Source: Fidelibacterota bacterium REDSEA-S14_B6 (GTDB lineage: Bacteria; Fidelibacterota; Marinisomatia; Marinisomatales; S15-B10). Taken from it: a DNA stretch of 5,443 nt. The DNA is taken from contig LUOC01000052.1 in NCBI GenBank assembly GCA_001626655.1, positions 1-5,443 on the forward strand. The letters are read 5' to 3'. The notes beneath the pieces are model-generated. The model saw nothing but the letters and a program-made list of their open reading frames with translations. It made no database searches and was not told the origin of the DNA. Below are positions 1 through 5,071 of the stretch, in pieces. The first letter of the stretch is position 1; every line of letters begins with the position of its first letter. The translations under genes were made by a program, and so were the position numbers.

Positions 1-134
1 GCATCGCCGGGACCGGTTGTCTGGAGAAGCTGATGATCTACCCCCTTCGATTCCAGGAGCTTCTCGAGCTTGGGGAGCTTCTTGGCAGCCGTTCCTCTGC
101 CGGCGGTGGGGTTGACGATAAAGAGAATCCTCAT
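1..134 (-). CDS. Diacylglycerol kinase-family lipid kinase, N-terminal fragment (cut by window edge)
   Basis: The start is ATG at 134-132 and the frame stays open to the window edge, giving 44 complete residues. The protein begins MRILFIVNPTAGRGTAAKK: a hydrophobic beta strand followed by an NPTAGRG loop. This is the N-terminal signature of the DAGK catalytic domain family (YegS/DgkB/BmrU-like), whose members phosphorylate diacylglycerol or related lipids with ATP at the inner face of the membrane. A lysine-rich helix and a second strand (GVDHQLLQTT, about residues 31-40) follow, as expected for this fold. The ATG overlaps the ridA stop codon as ATGA, and AAAGAGG (139-145) four bases upstream is a weak ribosome binding site, so translational coupling to ridA is likely. 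The catalytic GGDGT-type motif would lie outside the window, so lipid specificity cannot be judged. The family is fairly sure; the exact function is not. Confidence 0.8.
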   Translation of the reverse strand, partial: MRILFIVNPTAGRGTAAKKLPKLEKLLESKGVDHQLLQTTGPGD

Positions 135-523
135 TCGGCCTCTTTCAGAGCGATACACTCAATCTCCACATCCGCGCCGAGGGGAAGTTTCGACACCTCC
201 AGAGCTGATCGAGCGGGAGGATCTTCCGTGAAGAATTCGAGGAAGACTTCATTTAGCTCGGCGAACCTCGACAGATCAGTGAGAAACACCGTCAGCTTCA
301 GAGCGCTCTGGAGAGATGAGCCGGCGGCAGTGAGGATGCCGTCGATATTGTTCAGCACACGCCGGACACGATCCTTGAAATTGCCCTCCACCATTTCTCC
401 CGTTGAAGGATCGAGCGGTATCTGCCCCGCCGTAAATATCATATTATCGGTGGCCGTTCCCTGACTGTAAGTCCCCACAGCGTGTGGCGCGGAATCGGTT
501 CTAATAATGGTTCTGGACATCAT
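131..523 (-). CDS. ridA: RidA family 2-iminobutanoate/2-iminopropanoate deaminase
   Basis: This 130-residue protein matches the usual length of RidA (YjgF/YER057c/UK114). The family hydrolyses reactive enamine/imine intermediates such as 2-aminoacrylate, released by PLP-dependent serine/threonine dehydratases, and so protects PLP enzymes in the cytoplasm. Visible family marks are SAPHAVGTYSQG (residues 11-22), FTAGQIP (30-36), and PARSALEV (103-110) with Arg105, the arginine that binds the substrate carboxylate in characterised RidA proteins. Glu120 in VEIECIA matches the conserved glutamate of E. coli RidA. The cysteine usual after ARS is Ala107 here, and the serine of the SGQIP motif is Ala32. 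Two start codons lie in tandem (ATGATG). The first overlaps the alaS stop as ATGA. The second (520-518) aligns better with the N-terminus of E. coli RidA and has better spacing from the ribosome binding site. The 3' end overlaps the kinase gene by four bases. Confidence 0.95.
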   Translation of the reverse strand: MMSRTIIRTDSAPHAVGTYSQGTATDNMIFTAGQIPLDPSTGEMVEGNFKDRVRRVLNNIDGILTAAGSSLQSALKLTVFLTDLSRFAELNEVFLEFFTEDPPARSALEVSKLPLGADVEIECIALKEAE

Positions 524-3114
524 GAATCTCCCTTAAGTTTTTCAGCGATAATCTCCCCGGCCTTATCCAGCGCTTCAGTGAGCTTCGCCGGATCTTTCCC
601 TCCGGCGATGGCAAGATGTGCTTTACCCCCTCCGCCTCCTCCCAGTTCGCTCCCGATTGTTTTCACGAGGTCGTTCGCCTTCGTTCCCTCGGCTACAAGG
701 TCATCGGTCACCACACAAACGATAGAAGGCCGGTCATTAATGACGGCGCCGAGGACTCCCACGCCGGACTTCAGCTTTTCCCGGAGACGATCGCCCATCA
801 GTTTCAGCTCCTCTCCATCAGAAGCTTGAATCTGATCTATGGCAACAGTGACTCCGCCAATCTCCCGAGCTGCACCGATGATGGATGTCAGTTCGTCCCC
901 ACTGTCCGACGTTCGGCGCTGCTTCAGCTCTTTCTCAATCTTTTTCCTCTGATCAATCAGCGCCTCAACCCTCTCAGCTATCTCAGCATCACTGCAGTTG
1001 AGAAGTGACCTGACCGCGTCCACGGCCTCAAAACGGTCGGCGACGTAATCGACAGCACCCTGACCGGTCACAGCTACGATTCGCCGTACACCGGCGGCGA
1101 GAGCCGATTCCTCGGTGATCTTGAAGAAACCGATGTCGCCGGTTCGGTCAACGTGCGTTCCGCCACACAGTTCCTTGGAGAAGCCGTCAATGGTGATCAC
1201 CCTCACCTCATCCCCGTACTTCTCCTCAAAAATCGCCTCCGCCCCTTCCTTCTTGGCGTCATCGAAGCTCTTGACAGTTATGTCCAACTCGGTGTTCAGG
1301 AGTATCTGTTCATTCACCATTTTCTCAATCGCTCTCAACTCGTCCGGACGGATCTTCTGGTAGTGTGTCAGGTCGAACCGGAGATAATCGGGATGGACCA
1401 GCGATCCTGCCTGCTGCACATGATCTCCAAGGACCTCCTTCAGAGCCTTGTGGAGGAGATGGGTGGCGGTATGATTTTTCCTGATTTTTCCCCGTCGATT
1501 TTTGTCGATTGAGGCAGTGACTTGCGGTAAAGCAATCGTGTCGCCTTCACGCCATTCACCGATGTGCAGATGACTCTCCCCTTCTTTCACAGTGTTTGTG
1601 ACGACGATCTCAAAACCGTCTCCGCAAATCGTTCCTCTGTCTCCCACCTGTCCCCCTTGCTCTCCATAGAAAGGGGTCTTGTCCAGCACAACAACAACTC
1701 GGTCATCATCAGCATGAAACCGCCGGACTGACGCTTCGGTCTTCGATTCCTCATAGCCGACGAACTGCGAATCGTCGCCGTCAGAGAGAGTGGTCCAGTG
1801 AAGCTCTGAAACGTCCATCTTGAATTTCCCTTCGCTCCGCCCCTTTTCTCGCTGATGCGCCATCGCCGCATCGAACCCATCAGTGTCCACATCAAGCTGT
1901 CGTTCCCGGGCCATCTGAACCGTCAGGTCCAGAGGAAAACCGAAAGTGTCGTATAGCTTAAAGGCCGAGTCGCCCGGAATGGTCTTTCCTTCGAGCTCGG
2001 CGACGATCCGTTCAAACTGCTCCAGTCCGCGGTCGAGCGTTTCGTTAAAGCTCTCCTCCTCGGCCTCGATCACATTCTTCACGTGCGCCTGCTTATCGCT
2101 CACCTCCGGATAGGCGTCGCCCATCAGTTCCACCACCGAATCGACAAGCCCGGCAAGGAACGGCTCCTCTCTCCCCATGCTCCTCCCGAACCGAGCGGCC
2201 CGCCGCAGGATTCGCCGGGCGACATAACCCCGCCCCTCATTTGAGGGAAGGACGCCGTCGGCAATGGAAAAGGTGAGCATCCGAACGTGGTCAGCAATTG
2301 CTCGATGCGCCACGAGGTTTTCTTCATAGGGAACGGACAATACTTTCTCCTGCGCGGCTATAATTGGACTGAACAGGTCAGTATCGTAATTGCTCGACTT
2401 CCCCTGCATCACCGCCGCAATTCGCTCAAGTCCCGCGCCGGTGTCTACGTGCTTCTTCGGCAGGTCTTCCAGTGTTCCATCGCTCAGACGGTTGTTCTGG
2501 ATAAAAACGAGATTCCACAGTTCCCAGTACTGGTCAGAGGTGTTGACCCCATCGGCGCTCTGGGCGGAAGCGTCATCACCGACAAAGTAGTGAATCTCCG
2601 AACAGGGACCGCAAGGCCCTGTCTCTCCCATCTCCCAGAAGTTGTCCTTCTTTCCGAAGCGAAGTACACGTTCCGGGGTGATGTCTGTCACCTCTTTCCA
2701 CAGTTCATCGGCTTCATCGTCATCTTCATAGACCGTCGCCCAGAGGCGATCCTTTTCCAGCCCAAGGACGTCGGTGAACAGCTCCCACGCCCATTCGATG
2801 GCTTCGGCCTTGTAGTAATCGCCGAATGACCAGTTTCCGAGCATCTCGAAGAATGTGTGGTGGTATGTGTCGTATCCCACCTCTTCCAGGTCGTTGTGCT
2901 TGCCGCTGACACGGATGCATTTCTGACTGTTCATGACGCGAAGATGCTTGGGCTGTTCCTTCTCGAGAAATATCCCTTTGAACTGATTCATCCCGGCATT
3001 GATGAACAGAAGTGTGGGATCGTCCACAGGGATCAGTGAAGCGCTGCGGACACGGGAGTGCCCCTGCTCACCGAAGAATTCGAAGAACCGATTTCTAATT
3101 TCTGATGCTTTCAT
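520..3114 (-). CDS. alaS: Alanine--tRNA ligase
   Basis: This 864-residue protein is close to the 875 residues of the E. coli enzyme and looks complete. It joins alanine to tRNA-Ala using ATP in the cytoplasm. Domains in order: class II catalytic domain (about 1-240) with motif 1 around residues 11-50, motif 2 in KCIRVSGKHNDLEEVGY and HHTFFEMLGNWSFGDY (65-100), and motif 3 at GRGYVARRILRRAARFGR (294-311); a tRNA-binding middle region (about 240-455); a linker with FYGEQGGQVGDRG (482-494); the editing domain with its zinc ligands His548, His552 (HTATH) and Cys650, His654 (CGGTH); a charged helix likely to form a coiled coil (about 713-735); and the C-Ala domain with the poly-glycine turn GGGGGGKAHLAIAGG (825-839). 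All key editing residues are present, so Ser-tRNA(Ala) and Gly-tRNA(Ala) hydrolysis is expected. The ATG at 3114 gives the family N-terminus, but no good Shine-Dalgarno precedes it. The stop overlaps the ridA start. Confidence 0.98.
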   Translation of the reverse strand: MKASEIRNRFFEFFGEQGHSRVRSASLIPVDDPTLLFINAGMNQFKGIFLEKEQPKHLRVMNSQKCIRVSGKHNDLEEVGYDTYHHTFFEMLGNWSFGDYYKAEAIEWAWELFTDVLGLEKDRLWATVYEDDDEADELWKEVTDITPERVLRFGKKDNFWEMGETGPCGPCSEIHYFVGDDASAQSADGVNTSDQYWELWNLVFIQNNRLSDGTLEDLPKKHVDTGAGLERIAAVMQGKSSNYDTDLFSPIIAAQEKVLSVPYEENLVAHRAIADHVRMLTFSIADGVLPSNEGRGYVARRILRRAARFGRSMGREEPFLAGLVDSVVELMGDAYPEVSDKQAHVKNVIEAEEESFNETLDRGLEQFERIVAELEGKTIPGDSAFKLYDTFGFPLDLTVQMARERQLDVDTDGFDAAMAHQREKGRSEGKFKMDVSELHWTTLSDGDDSQFVGYEESKTEASVRRFHADDDRVVVVLDKTPFYGEQGGQVGDRGTICGDGFEIVVTNTVKEGESHLHIGEWREGDTIALPQVTASIDKNRRGKIRKNHTATHLLHKALKEVLGDHVQQAGSLVHPDYLRFDLTHYQKIRPDELRAIEKMVNEQILLNTELDITVKSFDDAKKEGAEAIFEEKYGDEVRVITIDGFSKELCGGTHVDRTGDIGFFKITEESALAAGVRRIVAVTGQGAVDYVADRFEAVDAVRSLLNCSDAEIAERVEALIDQRKKIEKELKQRRTSDSGDELTSIIGAAREIGGVTVAIDQIQASDGEELKLMGDRLREKLKSGVGVLGAVINDRPSIVCVVTDDLVAEGTKANDLVKTIGSELGGGGGGKAHLAIAGGKDPAKLTEALDKAGEIIAEKLKGDS
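527..534 (-). promoter_or_regulatory. Ribosome binding site of ridA, inside the end of alaS
   Basis: The minus strand reads AAGGGAGA, then TTC, then ATGATG. The purine-rich site lies within the last codons of alaS, so ribosomes finishing alaS would sit over it. It is close to the first ATG (3 bases after AAGGGAGA) and better spaced for the second (6 bases). This is the main reason to consider the second Met the true start. Confidence 0.65.
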
Positions 3115-3229
3115 GGTCGATGCCCGCGGGCGATAGAATCGAGTAATTTACACCGACGGAGCGAGGTGAGAAACTATGAAGGCGGTGTCATCGCTTTCCG
3201 GAGAAAGTTCGAGAATTATCCGTACACCA
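3115..3229 (-). promoter_or_regulatory. recX-alaS spacer, probable alaS leader and weak promoter
   Basis: This 115-base spacer is the only gap between recX and the alaS-ridA-kinase unit. On the minus strand a GATAAT hexamer (3215-3220) matches the -10 consensus in five of six bases. Seventeen bases upstream the candidate -35 is TGAAGA, which is poor. TAAATT (3144-3149) is a second, weaker -10 candidate. A short imperfect hairpin (stem CTTTC/GAAAG, 3194-3207, loop CGGA) follows recX but has no T-run, so it is not a convincing terminator. A separate alaS promoter is plausible given the gap, but the sequence alone does not settle it. Confidence 0.3.
3122..3131. promoter_or_regulatory. Perfect GCCCGCGGGC palindrome just upstream of alaS
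   Basis: The ten-base palindrome GCCCGCGGGC ends seven bases before the alaS ATG, where a ribosome binding site would normally sit. Flanking TCGAT (3117-3121) and ATCGA (3138-3142) are complementary and could extend a folded structure around it. E. coli AlaRS is known to bind a palindrome at its own promoter and repress transcription. Whether this palindrome has such a role is inference only; it could also be chance in a GC-rich leader. Confidence 0.3.
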
Positions 3230-3859
3230 TTAGTGGATCTTCAGTCCGCGGATGGACTGCTCCATCTGACTCCAAGTGAACCCCTTCCGCCTGAGAAAGT
3301 TGATGAGCCGCTGTTTCTCCTTGCCGTTCACCGTTCCGCCTGAACCGATACCCCGTTTTTTCAGCAGACGGCATATCAATTCTTCCGGCGGGAAATCCTT
3401 GTAGATTGATTCAACCGTCTCATCTATGATCGGTTGTGCCACCCCTGTCTGGAACAGCTCGCTCTTTAGGGCGACGGGGCCGAGACATTTGTTCTTCACC
3501 TTCTCCCGGGCAAAGACGGCGGCGAACTCCGCATCGTTGAGATACCCTTTTTTCAGAAGCAGATCTGTGGCCTTTTCGGCGATCTTGTCACTCCACCCCT
3601 TTCTCTTCAACCGGTCAGTGATTTCGCGGACGCTCCGGGGACGGTAACTGAGGAGATTGACGGCAGCCAGTTTCGCTTTCTCAAATTCATCTTCGTCCTT
3701 GAGCTCGGAAATCTCAGTTTCAGAAATCTCTTTGCCCTCACGAAAATCGCGCTGAAAAAAAATGCCTTCAGATACACTGAAGGCAAATTCGCCATCCACG
3801 TAGACCGACCGCCTGTCGGGCCGCTTCACGTTGACCTTAATGGCCGTGATCTCAGGCAC
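3230..3859 (-). CDS. recX: Regulatory protein RecX
   Basis: RecX binds RecA filaments and limits their extension, restraining recombination and SOS activity. The 209-residue protein has a beta-rich N-terminus (ITAIKVNVKRPDRRSVYVDGEF, from residue 4) typical of longer RecX forms, followed by the helical RecX repeats. The first is about 66-105 (LSYRPRSVREITDRLKRKGWS), the second about 107-153 (NDAEFAAVFAREKVKNKCLGPVALKSEL), and the third about 157-206, ending in INFLRRKGFTWSQMEQSIRGL. The start is GTG at 3859-3857; it overlaps the recA TAG by one base (TAGTG), and the resulting N-terminus fits the family. The nearest purine-rich site, GGAGA (3872-3876), is about 12 bases away, so initiation is probably weak and may depend on ribosomes arriving from recA. 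A terminator-like hairpin with eight T lies inside codons 25-35. The stop is TAA at 3232-3230. Confidence 0.95.
   Translation of the reverse strand: MPEITAIKVNVKRPDRRSVYVDGEFAFSVSEGIFFQRDFREGKEISETEISELKDEDEFEKAKLAAVNLLSYRPRSVREITDRLKRKGWSDKIAEKATDLLLKKGYLNDAEFAAVFAREKVKNKCLGPVALKSELFQTGVAQPIIDETVESIYKDFPPEELICRLLKKRGIGSGGTVNGKEKQRLINFLRRKGFTWSQMEQSIRGLKIH
3755..3785 (-). terminator. Intrinsic-terminator-like hairpin plus T8 inside the recX coding sequence
   Basis: On the coding strand, arm TGCCTTCAG (3785-3777) is followed by loop TGTAT (3776-3772), then the perfectly complementary arm CTGAAGGCA (3771-3763), and at once by TTTTTTTT (3762-3755). That is nine base pairs with no mismatch, a five-base loop and a T8 tract, the full form of a Rho-independent terminator. 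It works in one direction only, because the plus strand has no T-run after the hairpin. It begins about 74 bases downstream of the recA stop codon and encodes RecX residues in the FAFSVSEGIFF stretch (25-35). By position it would serve as the recA terminator while lying inside recX. Translation of recX could melt it and allow readthrough. The structure is directly visible; termination in the cell is inferred. Confidence 0.7.
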
Positions 3860-4902
3860 TAATCGGTTTTGTCTCCATCGTCTGCCGGCGCCTCTTCCCC
3901 GTTAATTCCCAAGAATCCTTTCACCTCATGCTCGATTTTTTCACGAGTGTCACTGTACTCCTTGAGGTAAGCCTTGGCATTTTCTCTCCCCTGTCCAATC
4001 CGATCATCGCCGTAGGAGTACCACGCCCCGGACTTTTCCACCACGTTGGCGGTGACGGCAAGGTCGAGAAGGTCGCCTTCGTAGGAAATCCCTTCGCCGT
4101 ACATGATGTCGAATTCGGACTGCCTGAACGGCGGCGCACATTTGTTTTTCACCACCTTTACTCGAACCCGATTTCCGACGGAAGTGTCGCCCTCTTTGAT
4201 GGCGCCGATGCGGCGGATGTCCAGCCGCACGGAAGTGTAGAACTTGAGGGCTCGACCGCCGGGGGTCGTCTCGGGATTGCCGAACATGACGCCGATCTTT
4301 TCACGAATCTGATTGATAAAGATGACCGCGGTGTTGGACTTGGAGACAGTCCCCGTCAGCTTTCGGAGCGCCTGGGACATGAGCCTCGCCTGAAGTCCCA
4401 CATAGCTGTCGCCCATCTCACCTTCCAGTTCCACGCGGGGGACGAGCGCCGCCACCGAGTCGATGATCACCACGTCCACCGCACCGCTCCGGACAAGCGT
4501 GTCGCAGATCTCGAGTGCCTGCTCGCCCGTATCGGGCTGAGAGACGAGAAGATCGGTGACGTTGATGCCCAATTTCTTCGCGTAGGTCGGATCCATGGCG
4601 TGTTCCGCATCGATAAAGACGCCGTAGCCGCCCAACTTCTGCGCTTCAGCAAGTATGTGGAGGGCCAGGGTGGTCTTTCCCGACGCCTCAGGCCCGTAAA
4701 TTTCTGTTATCCTTCCCCTCGGCACGCCGCCGATCCCGAGCGCCGAATCGAGGGAAATGGCCCCGGTGGGAATCCCTTCAAGGCCGGCGACAACGCTATC
4801 TTCGCCGAGGCGCATGATGGAACCCTTCCCGAACTGCTTATCGATCTGCCCAACGGCGAGATCAAGCGCTTTGTTTTTCTTACTTTCTTCTTTGGTGCTC
4901 AT
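3859..4902 (-). CDS. recA: Recombinase RecA
   Basis: RecA is the ATP-dependent strand-exchange protein of homologous recombination. It also acts as co-protease for LexA-type repressor cleavage in the SOS response. The 347-residue protein has the normal length (E. coli 353). Visible elements are an N-terminal polymerisation helix ([21 protein letters not shown], 13-33), Walker [10 protein letters not shown] (70-78), catalytic Glu100 in IDAEHAMD, Walker [11 protein letters not shown] (144-153, Asp148), loop L1 around VELEGEMGD (157-165), Gln198 in FINQIR as the ATP sensor, and loop L2 (about 199-216, [16 protein letters not shown]). The C-terminal domain ends in the acidic tail [13 protein letters not shown] that usually damps activity. 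There is no sign of an intein. The ATG at 4902 has a strong ribosome binding site. The stop TAG overlaps the recX GTG. Confidence 0.99.
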   Translation of the reverse strand: MSTKEESKKNKALDLAVGQIDKQFGKGSIMRLGEDSVVAGLEGIPTGAISLDSALGIGGVPRGRITEIYGPEASGKTTLALHILAEAQKLGGYGVFIDAEHAMDPTYAKKLGINVTDLLVSQPDTGEQALEICDTLVRSGAVDVVIIDSVAALVPRVELEGEMGDSYVGLQARLMSQALRKLTGTVSKSNTAVIFINQIREKIGVMFGNPETTPGGRALKFYTSVRLDIRRIGAIKEGDTSVGNRVRVKVVKNKCAPPFRQSEFDIMYGEGISYEGDLLDLAVTANVVEKSGAWYSYGDDRIGQGRENAKAYLKEYSDTREKIEHEVKGFLGINGEEAPADDGDKTD

Positions 4903-4910
4903 TCGAACAG

Positions 4911-4918
4911 ATCTCCTT
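4911..4918 (-). promoter_or_regulatory. Strong ribosome binding site of recA
   Basis: The minus strand reads AAGGAGAT, with more A upstream, followed by eight bases and the ATG at 4902. It is the best Shine-Dalgarno in the window and fits the high expression expected of RecA. It contrasts with the poor or distant sites before recX and alaS. Confidence 0.8.
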
Positions 4919-4948
4919 TTTCAGTCCACGTCAGCTGAAGCGGTGCGG

Positions 4949-4970
4949 TGTCAACGATACGCTCGTGAAC
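4949..4970. promoter_or_regulatory. Imperfect dyad next to a perfect TTGACA hexamer upstream of recA
   Basis: An imperfect inverted repeat of the form GT-N2-ACGA-N5-TCGT-N2-AC spans 4950-4970, with 12 symmetric outer positions. On the minus strand a perfect -35 hexamer TTGACA (4954-4949) overlaps its downstream edge. At 16-19 base spacing there is no good -10, the best being around ACGTGG. A second -35-like TTGTCA (4985-4980) also lacks a good -10. This could be part of the recA control region or a chance match. Confidence 0.2.
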
Positions 4971-5010
4971 CTCCTGATTTGACAACGTGAATTTATTGAT
5001 AACGGAAGAG

Positions 5011-5032
5011 ATTATGAACGGTCTCCGTTCAT
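5011..5032 (-). promoter_or_regulatory. Perfect inverted repeat overlapping a -10-like element, candidate recA operator
   Basis: ATGAACGG (5014-5021), spacer TCT and CCGTTCAT (5025-5032) form a perfect 8+3+8 inverted repeat. Its core is GAAC-N7-GTTC. On the minus strand CATAAT (5016-5011), five of six matches to the -10 consensus, overlaps its downstream arm, so a protein bound here would block a promoter reading into recA; the matching -35 (TCGGCG) is poor. It lies about 110 bases before the recA start. GTTC half-elements occur in several LexA operator families, but this exact form is not the Bacillus (GAAC-N4-GTTC), enterobacterial (CTGT-N8-ACAG) or alphaproteobacterial (GTTC-N7-GTTC direct repeat) box. 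A LexA role is therefore a hypothesis. It could instead act as an RNA hairpin after thpR, though no T-run follows. Confidence 0.4.
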
Positions 5033-5046
5033 TCGCCGATGATTCC

Positions 5047-5071
5047 GCCCCGAATGCCGCTATTTCGGGGC
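5047..5071. repeat. Stem-loop across the thpR stop codon
   Basis: GCCCCGAA (5047-5054) and TTCGGGGC (5064-5071) are perfectly complementary arms of eight bases with a nine-base loop that contains the thpR TAG (5062-5060). No T-run follows on either strand, so it is not a standard intrinsic terminator. It may protect the 3' end of the thpR transcript or add to attenuation before recA. Function is unknown. Confidence 0.4.

Noticed and set aside
33..464. A plus-strand open frame of 143 codons opposite ridA and the kinase start
   Set aside because: It covers two genes with clear family matches on the minus strand, and the peptide is serine- and arginine-rich without any known motif.
1480..1515. 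Three near-repeats of ATTTTT/TCGATTTTT in the alaS editing region
   Set aside because: They encode the lysine- and asparagine-rich stretch before the HTATH zinc motif, and no hairpin precedes them, so codon content explains them.
2523..2532. CCAGTACTGG palindrome inside alaS followed some bases later by a T5 run on the coding strand
   Set aside because: The palindrome is not adjacent to the T-run and has no loop, so it does not make a terminator. It sits in the conserved alaS coding sequence.
2287..2829. A 180-codon open frame on the plus strand opposite alaS
   Set aside because: It is antisense to conserved alaS catalytic-domain sequence, has no recognisable domain, and is best explained as a shadow frame.
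3194..3207. Hairpin CTTTC-CGGA-GAAAG after recX as a terminator
   Set aside because: The stem is only five base pairs with an interrupted extension and no T-run follows on the minus strand.
3216..3230. A four-codon mini-ORF (M-V-Y-G-stop) whose ATG overlaps the recX TAA
   Set aside because: Such short stop-start overlaps occur by chance. It holds no alanine codons that would suggest an attenuator leader for alaS, and no ribosome binding site is evident.
3928..4938. A 336-codon open frame on the plus strand opposite recA
   Set aside because: It lies almost wholly antisense to the certain recA gene, resembles no family I know, and its length follows from the codon pattern of a GC-rich gene on the other strand.
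4903..5059. A canonical CTGT-N8-ACAG or Bacillus-type GAAC-N4-GTTC LexA box before recA
   Set aside because: I scanned the spacer and found neither; only the GAAC-N7-GTTC dyad described above is present. CTGT just before the ATG has no matching ACAG at the right distance.
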